Shown one piece after another: positions 44,388 to 52,475 of a DNA stretch of 64,000 nt. This DNA is from CAWFMO01 sp963817065 (GTDB lineage Bacteria > Actinomycetota > Thermoleophilia > Solirubrobacterales > 70-9). Below the pieces are notes generated by a model, which saw only the letters and a program-made list of their open reading frames with translations, was not told the DNA's origin and searched no databases. Every line of letters begins with the position of its first letter. The stretch's first letter is position 1. The stretch covers positions 62,001 through 126,000 of the forward strand of contig CAWFMO010000002.1 in the NCBI GenBank assembly GCA_963817065.1, read 5' to 3'. The position numbers were made by a program, and so were the translations under genes.

Positions 44388-44843
44388 ATGGCCGAGCAGC
44401 GGAGGAGAGCATCGGGCGGGTCGAAGACGAGCCGCACCCGTGCGAAATCGAAGTCGACCGCGAAGTCGAAGTCGAAGGCGAGCCGCGCCCGGGCGAAGAA
44501 GAAGCACCGCGAGAGCGCCCCGACCCGCGGCACCGCCCCGAGCGCCCCGGACACGACGTCACTCAAGCGGATGGAGCCTTCGGCCGAGGCCAAGGCCCAC
44601 GAGCCCTCCGACGTCGACGCGATGGGCAGGGACAAGCGCCGCGAGGTCATCGGCCACGCCTACGGGCCTTCGCGAAAGAGCCAGCTGATGTTCTTCGGGA
44701 TCGTCGCCGCGGCGCTCGTGATCATCATCGGCGGCGGCAAGATGGCCGCCGACAAGGCCGACGAGCAGCCGGATTCGAACCCGGACGCGGCGCCCTGGGC
44801 GCAGCCGGGCGCGCCGCAGACCCCCGCTCTCCGCCCGGAGTAG
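44388..44843 (+). CDS. Lys/Arg/Ser-rich single-pass membrane protein
   Basis: A 151-residue protein from the ATG 44388 (MAEQRRRASGGSKTSRTRAK). The first ~55 residues are almost wholly Lys, Arg, Ser and Ala (KSKSTAKSKSKASRARAKKK), resembling histone-H1-like tails. A middle part contains RREVIGHAYGPSRKSQL, followed by one membrane helix (LMFFGIVAAALVIIIGGGKM) and a Pro-rich acidic C-terminus. The topology would place the basic tail in the cytoplasm, where it could touch nucleic acid or the membrane surface. Function unknown. Confidence 0.65.
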   Translation: MAEQRRRASGGSKTSRTRAKSKSTAKSKSKASRARAKKKHRESAPTRGTAPSAPDTTSLKRMEPSAEAKAHEPSDVDAMGRDKRREVIGHAYGPSRKSQLMFFGIVAAALVIIIGGGKMAADKADEQPDSNPDAAPWAQPGAPQTPALRPE

Positions 44844-44853
44844 CGCCCCGCCT

Positions 44854-45342
44854 CTAGAGCAGCGAGTCGAGCCGCGCGGCGGCGCGCTCGCTCCAGCCGT
44901 CCCAGTCCCCGCCGGGCTCCTCGCCGAGGATCGCCACCGGGATCGACCAGCGTCCCGCCGCCGCCTCGACGATCGCCGCGCCGCGCTCGAGGCGCTCGGC
45001 TCCCGCCGCGCCGGCGGCCTCGTAGGCGAAGCCGCGGACCGGCGTGTCGACGAGCCGCGCGAGCAGGCCCTCGAGGCGCGATCCGTGGATAGCGTCGAGC
45101 GCCTCCCCCTCCCCGTCCGCCGAGCCGAGCAGCCAGGCCACGAGCGCGACGTCACCGACGTGCTCGAGGATCGTCCCCGGGCTCCCGGGGTCGGCGAGGG
45201 CGGGCTCGATCCCGGCCGCCTCGATCCGCCCGAGGCCGGCGTCGGTACGGGTCGTCCCGCGCACCGCCCAGCCCCGCTCGGCGAGCCGCGCTCCGAGCGC
45301 GGTGCCGCGGCAGCCGCAGCCGACGATCAGCGCCCGGGCCAA
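44854..45342 (-). CDS. Short Rossmann-fold NAD(P)-binding protein
   Basis: An intact 162-residue protein (MARALIVGCGCRGTALGARL). The G-C-G-C-R-G-T-x-L-G loop after the first strand is a dinucleotide-binding motif of the SDR/YeeZ-like type, and RGTTRTDAGLGRIEAAGIEP matches the second strand and its Arg. The length is about half of a usual SDR, with no visible Tyr-x-x-x-Lys catalytic pair. It could be a sensor-like NAD(P)-binding protein. It forms an operon with the next small membrane gene. Confidence 0.65.
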   Translation of the reverse strand: MARALIVGCGCRGTALGARLAERGWAVRGTTRTDAGLGRIEAAGIEPALADPGSPGTILEHVGDVALVAWLLGSADGEGEALDAIHGSRLEGLLARLVDTPVRGFAYEAAGAAGAERLERGAAIVEAAAGRWSIPVAILGEEPGGDWDGWSERAAARLDSLL

Positions 45343-45350
45343 CCGCGGCG

Positions 45351-45665
45351 CTACTCGTCGTCGTCGTCGCCGCGGCCGAACGGCCCGCGGCCGCGGGCTC
45401 GAACCTGCTCGTCCTCGCGCGCCGCGCGCTCGGCGTCCTCGGCGGTGATCTCGGGAGCGCCGCGCTTGCGCCGGTACTCGTTCTGGGCCGCGATCATCTG
45501 CGCGACGTCGTCCTGCTCGAGCTCAACCTCGGTCTCATACGAGCGCGTCGGCTTCCAGTCGAGGAAATCGGAGACGCGCTGCTCCTGGAACGCGCGCGCG
45601 AGGCCGATCATCACCAGGACGAGAAGCACGACGAGGCCGAGCGTCAGGGGAATGAATGGGTCCAC
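45351..45665 (-). CDS. Small membrane protein with acidic tail
   Basis: A 104-residue protein from the GTG 45663-45665 (DPFIPLTLGLVVLLVLVMIG). It has one N-terminal membrane helix, then VSDFLDWKPTRSYETEVELE and a charged cytoplasmic part (AAQNEYRRKRGAPEITAEDA) with an Asp-rich C-terminus. The reading frame is open a further 17 codons upstream to ATG 45716, but the GTG gives the natural membrane start. No family recognised. Confidence 0.6.
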   Translation of the reverse strand: MDPFIPLTLGLVVLLVLVMIGLARAFQEQRVSDFLDWKPTRSYETEVELEQDDVAQMIAAQNEYRRKRGAPEITAEDAERAAREDEQVRARGRGPFGRGDDDDE

Positions 45666-45721
45666 TCGGCGACAGGGTACCCCCCGGAGCGCGGAATACC
45701 CGGAAATGCCCGCCATCTAGG

Positions 45722-46903
45722 ATGCCCCGCGTGCCCGAGGCCCTGATCATCGACGCCCTGCGGACCCCGATGGGGGCCTATCGCGGAGCGCTCTCGGGGA
45801 TCCGCCCCGACGACCTCGCCGCCCACGTCGTCCGCGAGGCGGTCGGGCGCAGCGGCGTCGATCCCGAGGCGATCGCCGACGTCCATTTCGGGGCCGCGAA
45901 CCAGGCCGGTGAGGACAACCGCGACGTCGCCCGGATGGCGGCGCTGCTCGCCGGGCTGCCGGTCGAGACCCCTGGAGTGACCGTCAACCGCCTCTGCGCC
46001 TCGGGGCTCGAGGCGATCAACGGCGCCTCGCGGGCCTTGAAGCTCGGCGAGGGCGAGGTCTACCTCGCCGGCGGGGTCGAGTCGATGAGCCGCGCGCCCT
46101 GGGTGATGCCGAAGCCCGAGCGCGGCCTCGCCCGCGGCGAGCAGACGCTCTACGACACGACGCTCGGCTGGCGGATGATCAACCCGGCGATGGCCGAGCG
46201 CTACTCGACCGAGCAGATGGGCGAGACGGCCGAGAACGTCGCCGAGCGCCACTCGATCTCGCGGGAAGACCAGGACTCCTTCGCGCTCCGCAGCCACGAG
46301 CGCGCCGTCGAGGCCGCCGCCGAGGGACGTTTCGACGAGCAGATCGTGCCCATCGGCGAGCTCAGCGCCGACGAAGGGCCACGCTCCGACACCTCGCTCG
46401 AAAAGCTCGGCGCGCTGAAGCCGATCTTCCGCGAGGGCGGAACAGTGACCGCCGGCAACGCATCGACCCTGAACGACGGCGCCGCCTGCCTCGTGCTCGG
46501 CTCCGAGGACGCGGCGTCGAGGCTCGGCGCCGAGCCGCTCGCCCGGGTGCTCGGGTTCGGCGTCGCCGGCGTCGACCCCGCCTTCATGGGCGTCGGCCCG
46601 ATCCCGGCCGTGCGCAAGGCGCTCGAGGCGACGGGACTCGAGCTCGACCAGATCGACCTGATCGAGATCAACGAGGCATTCGCCTCGCAGGTCCTCGCCT
46701 GCGTGCGCGAGCTCGGGATCGACGAAGAGAAGCTGAACGTCAACGGCGGCGCGATCGCGCTCGGACACCCGCTCGGCTGCTCAGGGGCGCGCCTGATGAC
46801 CGGCCTGGTCTGGGAGATGAAGCGCCGCGGCGCGCGCTACGGGCTGGTCACGCTCTGCATCGGCGTCGGCCAGGGGCTCGCGACGGTCGTCGAGGCCGTC
46901 TAG
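45722..46903 (+). CDS. Thiolase (acetyl-CoA C-acyltransferase)
   Basis: An intact 393-residue enzyme from the ATG 45722; GTG 45731 is an alternative. The nucleophile Cys is in VNRLCASGLEAINGASRALK near residue 90, the His in INEAFASQVLACVRELG and the following NGGAIALGHPLGCSGARLMT, and the second catalytic Cys in GLVTLCIGVGQGLATVVEAV. The ALRTPMGAYRGALSGIRPDD opening is typical of degradative thiolases. It cleaves 3-ketoacyl-CoA and completes the beta-oxidation set encoded ~4-7 kb downstream. Its stop shares four bases (CTAG) with the stop of the convergent gene. Confidence 0.93.
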   Translation: MPRVPEALIIDALRTPMGAYRGALSGIRPDDLAAHVVREAVGRSGVDPEAIADVHFGAANQAGEDNRDVARMAALLAGLPVETPGVTVNRLCASGLEAINGASRALKLGEGEVYLAGGVESMSRAPWVMPKPERGLARGEQTLYDTTLGWRMINPAMAERYSTEQMGETAENVAERHSISREDQDSFALRSHERAVEAAAEGRFDEQIVPIGELSADEGPRSDTSLEKLGALKPIFREGGTVTAGNASTLNDGAACLVLGSEDAASRLGAEPLARVLGFGVAGVDPAFMGVGPIPAVRKALEATGLELDQIDLIEINEAFASQVLACVRELGIDEEKLNVNGGAIALGHPLGCSGARLMTGLVWEMKRRGARYGLVTLCIGVGQGLATVVEAV

Positions 46904-47553
46904 CCCGTCAGCGTCAGGCCGCGGGCGAGGATCAGGTTCGCGATCCCGAGCTGGCCGCCGTTCTCGGGGGTGAGGATCGTGACCACGTATGCGCGCTGGC
47001 GTCCGCGGACCACGCTGACGAAGACGTTGCGCTGGGTCCCGTTGTTGAGCCTTCCGAGGACGACCGCGCCCGCGGCGGGAAGGCCGGCGATCGGCTTCTG
47101 CTTCTTGGTCGGGATGAAGCTCACCTTCGCGCCCTTGAGGCTGAGCGCGATGCCCTGAACCGCCTGCTTGAAGATCTGGGTCGCGTCCGCCGCCTTGCCC
47201 CTGCTCGTCACCGCGAGGTGCGTCGACTTGTCTTCGCTGGTGACCCGGACCACGCCCTTCGCCGAGGTGCCTGTCCAGTCGCTCGGAAACTGGATCGCGA
47301 TCCCCTGGACGGCGGCGCCGGTGATCTCGGACAGTACCTTCGCCGCCTTGCCCGGGTCAGCGGCCGCATCGACCAGGTCCTCGTCCTTCGAGGATTCGTC
47401 GTCTACGAACAGCAGGTAGCCCGGCACGGCGATCATCGCGACGATCGCGACGGCGGCGGCTCCCCGGCGCGCGACCACCCGCCGCCGGCTCGGCTGAGAC
47501 TTGCGCCGCGCGGCCTCCGCCCGCAGCGCGGCCGCCGACTTGCCCTCCGGCAC
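46900..47553 (-). CDS. Membrane-anchored secreted protein of unknown function
   Basis: A 217-residue protein from the GTG 47551-47553 (PEGKSAAALRAEAARRKSQP). The frame stays open to about 47686 without ATG or GTG; a CTG at 47685, five bases after the upstream stop and behind GAGG, would add a Lys/Arg/Ser-rich tail of 44 residues. After a basic cytoplasmic segment there is one membrane helix (GAAAVAIVAMIAVPGYLLFV) and an extracytoplasmic domain (GIAIQFPSDWTGTSAKGVVR, LPAAGAVVLGRLNNGTQRNV, AYVVTILTPENGGQLG). The fold resembles lipoprotein-like LpqN/PsbP beta-sandwiches, but no family is certain. Confidence 0.6.
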   Translation of the reverse strand: MPEGKSAAALRAEAARRKSQPSRRRVVARRGAAAVAIVAMIAVPGYLLFVDDESSKDEDLVDAAADPGKAAKVLSEITGAAVQGIAIQFPSDWTGTSAKGVVRVTSEDKSTHLAVTSRGKAADATQIFKQAVQGIALSLKGAKVSFIPTKKQKPIAGLPAAGAVVLGRLNNGTQRNVFVSVVRGRQRAYVVTILTPENGGQLGIANLILARGLTLTG

Positions 47554-47689
47554 GGGGGGCGCCGCCTCGCGATGGCTCGCGGGTTTCTTGCTCGACGGCT
47601 TGCGGGTCGCTCGCTTGCCGCTCGCTGACTTGCGGCTAGCCGCGGTCGTCCCGCGCCGGGTCGGCTTCTTGCGGCTCTGTGCCAGGCGC

Positions 47690-49069
47690 CTACGCCTCTA
47701 GGCGCGGGCGCCGCGAGGTCGGCGTGACCGCCACGATCCCGAGGCCGGCGCACAGGAGGCCGCAGCCGAGGATCGCGATCAGCGCCAGATTGGCACCGGT
47801 GAAGGCTAGGTTGTCGCGACCGGCCTGGGCCTCGCCGGCGGCCGGACCGCCGTCGTCGCCGTCATCGCCGCCGCCACCGTCGTTGCCGCCGCCACCGCCG
47901 CCTTGGCCGCCGCCGCCGCCACCACCGCCGCCGCCGCCGCCCGGGGTACCGGGCGTGGCGGGGGGAACGGGCGGGACGACGCGGGGAGGCGCCACGGCGC
48001 GGCTCTCAGAGGCCGACGCGGTGACCTTGGCGAGCCCACCGAGCGGCGGGGGCAGAAGGCCGAGGATCCAAGCCGTGAGTCCCTCGCGAACGCCGCTGCC
48101 GCCGGTCTGCTCGGCATTGCAGACGACGTCGACGATCCCGGGGAGCAGGCTGGCGACCGTGTTCGGGGTGCCGTCGCCGCAGGGGATCAGCGCCGCCGGC
48201 AGGATCGCCACGCCGCCGAGGCTGAGAACATCTCCGTCCTGCGTCGTCGTGTTCGCCGTGCCGTCGTTGCAGGCGACCGAGGTCGAGCTCGACGACGGGT
48301 TGGCCGCGATCACACCGGCGACGTTGAGGCCGGTCAGCTGCGAGCTGCCTTCCGAGGTCTGGCACGTCGACGTCTCGTTGATGTTTCCGGTCGATGAGAC
48401 CGCGCCGCCGCTGATGATCCCGGCGACGTTGGCGATGTTGACCGCGTCGAAGCTGTTGTTCGAGCCCGTGGCGCTGGTCGAGGACTGCTGATCGAGCAGG
48501 TTGATGCAGACCGCGTTCGCGGTCGCCATGCAGATCGTGTCGAGGACCGCGGTGTTGACGGGATCCAGGGGCCCCGCGACCGTCTGGCCTTCGTTGGACT
48601 CGATCTGCCCGAGCCCGAGCCCGAGGACCGAGACGAGGGTGACCGAGCCGTGGTAGGTCCCGTCGGCGTTCTGCTCGCCCTTGGGGCGCCCGATGACGAT
48701 CAGCTCGGGCCCGTTCGGGGGGTCGCCCGGAAGCGTGTTACCGGTGCTCGGCGGGACGTCGACCGTCAGTCCGGTGCCGGTGCCGTGCGGGTTGTCGCCG
48801 TGGAAGGGAGGCGTGTAGCCGGTGCCGGTCGGCGGCGGGAGGCCGCCCCGGTCATCGTTGGCCGCGGGGGCCGGCGCCGGAGCCTGCTGCTGCACCTGCT
48901 GCTGCCCGGTCAATCCACCGAGTCCTAGCCCGTTGAGCAGGTCTTCGACCGGTCCCGCGGCGGCGATCGCCGGAATGCTCAGTGAGGCGAGGACGACGGC
49001 GGCGATGCTGAACGTCGCCGACTTGCGGCGGAAACGCGACCGGAAAGCTTTTCTCTTCGGCAAATCCAT
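47690..49069 (-). CDS. Cell-wall surface protein with sortase-type LAFTG signal and poly-Gly spacer
   Basis: A 459-residue protein from the ATG 49067-49069 (MDLPKRKAFRSRFRRKSATF), with a long basic N-region and signal peptide (SIAAVVLASLSIPAIAAAGP). The mature part is Ser/Thr/Asn-rich with recurring units: NIANVAGIISGGAVSSTGNI, GLNVAGVIAANPSSSSTSVA, SLGGVAILPAALIPCGDGTP, and eight or more cysteines. A Pro linker and a glycine run of ~20 residues follow. The C-terminus is DNLAFTGANLALIAILGCGL then a basic end, i.e. LAxTG, membrane helix, Arg/Lys tail, as recognised by class E sortases. It is probably displayed on the cell wall; the role is unknown. Confidence 0.75.
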   Translation of the reverse strand: MDLPKRKAFRSRFRRKSATFSIAAVVLASLSIPAIAAAGPVEDLLNGLGLGGLTGQQQVQQQAPAPAPAANDDRGGLPPPTGTGYTPPFHGDNPHGTGTGLTVDVPPSTGNTLPGDPPNGPELIVIGRPKGEQNADGTYHGSVTLVSVLGLGLGQIESNEGQTVAGPLDPVNTAVLDTICMATANAVCINLLDQQSSTSATGSNNSFDAVNIANVAGIISGGAVSSTGNINETSTCQTSEGSSQLTGLNVAGVIAANPSSSSTSVACNDGTANTTTQDGDVLSLGGVAILPAALIPCGDGTPNTVASLLPGIVDVVCNAEQTGGSGVREGLTAWILGLLPPPLGGLAKVTASASESRAVAPPRVVPPVPPATPGTPGGGGGGGGGGGGQGGGGGGNDGGGGDDGDDGGPAAGEAQAGRDNLAFTGANLALIAILGCGLLCAGLGIVAVTPTSRRPRLEA

Positions 49070-49229
49070 TAGACAGGCAGTCCCTTCCTTGGAGGTTGCC
49101 CGTCTTTCTACCAAACTAAACGGCGTCGCGCGGCAATTCGCACCCGAACGGGTGTCGGGCTTCAATTACATCATCGGCGGCCGACGCCGAAACCTTAAGC
49201 CTTTCGGCGTTCGCTAGCCTCGCGCACCC

Positions 49230-50021
49230 GTGGCCTCCCCGACACCGGTCCTCGCGAGCATCGACGGCGCCGTCTCGGCCGCCGCCGAGGCGACGATTCC
49301 GGCCGTCGACGAGGGCCTTCTGCGCGGCGACGGGGTCTTCGAGGTGATCCGGCTCTACGCGGGCGTCCCGTTCGCGCTCAACGACCACCTCGAGCGGATC
49401 GAGCGCTCCGGCGGGGCGATCGAGCTGCCTGTCGACCGCGCGGCCCTGACCGGCGAGATCGACGCGCTGCTCGCCCAGGACCCCGGGTTTGACGGCCAGC
49501 TGCGGATCGTGCTGACGCGCGGCGGGCGCCGGATCCTGTTCACCGAGCAGCTGCCCGAGCGCGGCGAGACCGTGACCCTGGGGTCGGTCACCTACGCGCC
49601 CTCGGTGATCCTGACCGGGGCCAAGACGCTCTCCTACGCCGCGAACATGCAAGCGACGCGGCTCGCCCAGCGCAAGGGCGCCGAGGAGGCGGTGCTCGTG
49701 CTCCCCGACGGGATCCTGCTCGAAGCCCCGACCTCGACCGTCTTCTGGGCCGACGCCGACGGCCGGATGAAGACCCCTTCGATCGAGTCGGGGATCCTCG
49801 AGTCGATCACCCGGGCGCGGATCGTGCGCGAGCTCGAGGTCGAAGAGGGGCGCTTCGCGGCCGAGGAGCTGCGCGGCGCCCACGAGGCCTTCCTCGCCTC
49901 GACCACCCGCGAGGTCCAGCCCGTCGCGGCGGTCGACGGCACCGAGCTCCCCGCGGTCCCGGGGCCGCGGACGCTCGAGGCGACAGAGACCTTCAAGCGC
50001 GTGATCGAAGACGAGCTCTGA
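49230..50021 (+). CDS. Class IV PLP aminotransferase (BCAT/ADC-lyase family)
   Basis: An intact 263-residue protein from the GTG 49230 (ASPTPVLASIDGAVSAAAEA). It has IPAVDEGLLRGDGVFEVIRL near residue 25, where D-x-G-x-x-x-G-D-G-x-F-E is the family opening, then PFALNDHLERIERSGGAIEL, the PLP-Lys region TGAKTLSYAANMQATRLAQR and GILLEAPTSTVFWADADGRM, and LASTTREVQPVAAVDG at the end. It may be a branched-chain or D-amino-acid aminotransferase or 4-amino-4-deoxychorismate lyase. It lies just before the beta-oxidation genes, 4 bp from the acyl-CoA dehydrogenase start, so it is probably in the same operon. Confidence 0.88.
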   Translation: MASPTPVLASIDGAVSAAAEATIPAVDEGLLRGDGVFEVIRLYAGVPFALNDHLERIERSGGAIELPVDRAALTGEIDALLAQDPGFDGQLRIVLTRGGRRILFTEQLPERGETVTLGSVTYAPSVILTGAKTLSYAANMQATRLAQRKGAEEAVLVLPDGILLEAPTSTVFWADADGRMKTPSIESGILESITRARIVRELEVEEGRFAAEELRGAHEAFLASTTREVQPVAAVDGTELPAVPGPRTLEATETFKRVIEDEL

Positions 50022-50025
50022 GCCG

Positions 50026-51198
50026 GTGGACTTCGCGCTCAGCGACGAGCAGCGGCTGATCTCCGAGACCGCGCGCGAGTTCGCCGACAAGGAGATCTCG
50101 CCCCGGGTCCGCGACAACGACCGCGCCGGGCGATTCGACCGCGAGCTCGCCTCGAAGCTGGGCGAGGTTGGGTATCTGGGCGCGCCAGTTGATGAGGTCT
50201 ACGGCGGGCGCTCGCTCGACTACCTGAGCTACGCGCTGATCGTCGAGCAGGTCGGGCGGGCGGACTCATCCGCGCGGACCGTGGTCAGCGTCCAGACCTC
50301 GCTCGTCGCCGGCTCGATCGAGCGCTGGGGCAGCGAGGAGCAGAAGCGGAAGTGGCTGCCGCGGCTCTGCACCGGCGAGGCGCTCGGCTGCTTCGGGCTG
50401 ACCGAGCCCGATACCGGTTCCGACGCCGCCAACCTCCGGACGCGGGCGAAGAAGACGGACTCCGGCTGGACGATCAGCGGCCAGAAGATGTGGATCTCGA
50501 TGGGCAACGTCGCCGAGGTCGCGCTGGTCTTCGCCCAGACCGACCCCGAGAAGGCCCACCGCGGCCTCGCCTGCTTCATGGTCCCGACCGAGCACCCCGG
50601 CTACACGGCCCAGGAGATCCACGGCAAGCTCGGGCTGCGCGCCTCCGACACCGCCGCGATCTCGCTCGACGAGGTCGAGGTCGACGACGACGCGCTTCTC
50701 GGCGAGATCGGGGACGGGTTCAAGATCGCGATGACGGCGCTCGACTCGGGGCGCTACAGCGTCGCCGCCGGCTGCGTCGGGATCTGCGACGGCTGCGTCG
50801 AGGCATCGGTCGCCTACGCCAAGGACCGCGTGCAGTTCGGCGTCCCGATCGCGCGGTTTCAACTGGTCCAGGAGCTGATCGCCGACATGATCGTCAAGCG
50901 CGACGCGGCGCGGATGCTCGTCTACCGCGCCGGCGACCTCAAGGACCGCGGCGAGAAGTCGACGGTCGAGACCTCGATCGCGAAGCTGTATGCGACCGAG
51001 TCGGCGGTCGAGTGCGCCAACGCGGCGATCCAGGTCCACGGCGGCTCGGGCTACGTCGACGACTACCCGGTCGAGCGCTACCTCCGCGACGCGCGCGTGA
51101 CGACGCTCTACGAGGGCACCTCGCAGATCCACAAGCTGATCATCGGCCGCGACGCGACGGGTGAGAACGCGATGACGCCCATGGTTTCCGGCAAATGA
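50026..51198 (+). CDS. Acyl-CoA dehydrogenase
   Basis: An intact 390-residue protein from the GTG 50026 (DFALSDEQRLISETAREFAD). FAD-binding motif CFGLTEPDTGSDAANLRTRA, W-I-S-M-G-N in KMWISMGNVAEVALVFAQ, signature DRVQFGVPIARFQLVQELIA, and catalytic-base segment VTTLYEGTSQIHKLIIGRD (Glu in Y-E-G-T). Together with enoyl-CoA hydratase and hydroxyacyl-CoA dehydrogenase downstream and the thiolase upstream, it makes up a full beta-oxidation spiral. The stop overlaps the next ATG (ATGA). Confidence 0.93.
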   Translation: MDFALSDEQRLISETAREFADKEISPRVRDNDRAGRFDRELASKLGEVGYLGAPVDEVYGGRSLDYLSYALIVEQVGRADSSARTVVSVQTSLVAGSIERWGSEEQKRKWLPRLCTGEALGCFGLTEPDTGSDAANLRTRAKKTDSGWTISGQKMWISMGNVAEVALVFAQTDPEKAHRGLACFMVPTEHPGYTAQEIHGKLGLRASDTAAISLDEVEVDDDALLGEIGDGFKIAMTALDSGRYSVAAGCVGICDGCVEASVAYAKDRVQFGVPIARFQLVQELIADMIVKRDAARMLVYRAGDLKDRGEKSTVETSIAKLYATESAVECANAAIQVHGGSGYVDDYPVERYLRDARVTTLYEGTSQIHKLIIGRDATGENAMTPMVSGK

Positions 51199-51962
51199 GC
51201 CTCGTAGAGGTGACCTCCGGGGGCGACCACGTCGCGCTCTGCACGCTCAACCGCCCCGAGGCGCGAAACGCGCTCAGCCCCGAGCTGCGCGCGGAGCTCG
51301 CCGATGCGGTGACACGGCTCGACTCCGACGACGACGTCCGCTGCATCGTGATCGCCGGCAACGACGAGGCGTTCGCGGCGGGCGCCGACATCGAGGCGCT
51401 CCGCGACACCGATTTCCAGCGCATGCTCGGCGAGGGGTCGGACTTCTGGAACTCGCTCGCGAGCTGCCGAACGCCGTTGATCGCGGCGGTCTCGGGCTGG
51501 GCGCTCGGCGGTGGCTGCGAGCTGGCGCTGCTCTGCGACATGATCGTCGCCGCCGAGACCGCGCAGTTCGGCCAGCCGGAGATCCAGCTCGGGATCATCC
51601 CCGGCGCCGGCGGGACCCAGCGACTCGCCCGGATCGTCGGCAAGCATCGCGCGATGGAGCTGGTGCTCACGGGACGGCGCATCGACGCCAAGGAGGCCGA
51701 GGCGATGGGGATCGTCAACCGGGTCACCGCAAAGAAGGACTGGCTCGACGAGGCGCTCGAGCTCGCCGCGGTCGTGGCGAGGCGCGCGCCGCTGGCGGCC
51801 AAGCTCGGCAAGCAGGCCGTGCTCGCGGCCGAGGAGACGACCCTCGCCGGGGGCCTCGACGCCGAGCGGCGGCTTTTCGAGCTCGCGATGGCGACCGAGG
51901 ACCGGGTCGAGGGCACGACAGCGTTCCTCGAGAAGCGCAAGCCCGACTTCAAGGGCCGCTGA
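51195..51962 (+). CDS. Enoyl-CoA hydratase
   Basis: An intact 255-residue crotonase-fold enzyme (MSLVEVTSGGDHVALCTLNR). Oxyanion-hole glycine region AAGADIEALRD near residue 62 and the catalytic glutamates in CELALLCDMIVAAETAQFGQ-PEIQLGIIPGAGG (Glu of GGGCE and of P-E-I) are present. The C-terminus ends MATEDRVEGTTAFLEKRKPD. It hydrates 2-enoyl-CoA to 3-hydroxyacyl-CoA. It is coupled upstream to the dehydrogenase by ATGA overlap and followed by a cupin gene after 2 bp. Confidence 0.94.
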   Translation: MSLVEVTSGGDHVALCTLNRPEARNALSPELRAELADAVTRLDSDDDVRCIVIAGNDEAFAAGADIEALRDTDFQRMLGEGSDFWNSLASCRTPLIAAVSGWALGGGCELALLCDMIVAAETAQFGQPEIQLGIIPGAGGTQRLARIVGKHRAMELVLTGRRIDAKEAEAMGIVNRVTAKKDWLDEALELAAVVARRAPLAAKLGKQAVLAAEETTLAGGLDAERRLFELAMATEDRVEGTTAFLEKRKPDFKGR

Positions 51963-51964
51963 CG

Positions 51965-52475
51965 GTGTCCGAGGGCGAGGCGCCGAACCTCTTCGACCCC
52001 GAGTTCGACCACGGCCTCGAGGAGTCGGCGTTCTCGCACCGGCGGGCCAAGCTCGGCGCCCGGGCGGGCAGCGAGCGGCTCGGCGCCAGCCTCTACGAGC
52101 TCGATCCGGGCAAGGCGGCGTTCCCCCTCCACTACCACCTCGGAAACGAGGAGCTGCTGATCGTGATCAGCGGCAGGCCCGTCGCTGCGCACGCCCGACG
52201 GTGAGCGCGAGCTCGAGCAGGGAGAGGTCGTCGCGTTCCCGGTCGGCGAGGCGGGCGCGCACCAGATCGTCAATCGGGGCGACGAGCCGGTGCGGATCCT
52301 CGTCGTCAGCGAGATGAACGCGCCCGAGATCGTGATCCGTCCCGAGTCGGACAAGCTCAGCGCCTTCGGACGCCCGCCCGGCACGAGCGACGATCGCGGC
52401 ATGCACGAGGTCTACTTCCGCCGCGACGCGAACTCCTTGCTTGACGGCGAAGAGCCTCCGCCGCCAAAGAAATGA
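51965..52475 (+). CDS. Cupin-domain protein, one frameshift
   Basis: About 170 residues from the GTG 51965 (SEGEAPNLFDPEFDHGLEES). The first cupin motif is FPLHYHLGNEELLIVISGRP (G-x5-H-x-H-x3,4-E-x6-G form with H-Y-H and Glu), and the second is AFPVGEAGAHQIVNRGDEP with a His. A base change near 52185 breaks the frame; without it the middle reads TPDGERELEQGEVV. The C-terminus ends in EEPPPPKK. A single-domain cupin within a fatty-acid operon may be a regulator or a small enzyme; it is not known. Confidence 0.75.

Noticed and set aside
44388..44560. Histone-like DNA-binding protein
   Set aside because: The Lys/Ser/Ala tail is suggestive, but a membrane helix follows and there is no H1 or HU fold; left as a membrane protein with a basic tail.
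47880..47945. Glycine run as an assembly artefact
   Set aside because: It is encoded by mixed GGC/GGT/GGG codons interrupted by Gln, Asn and Asp, as expected for a true spacer, though its exact length is uncertain.
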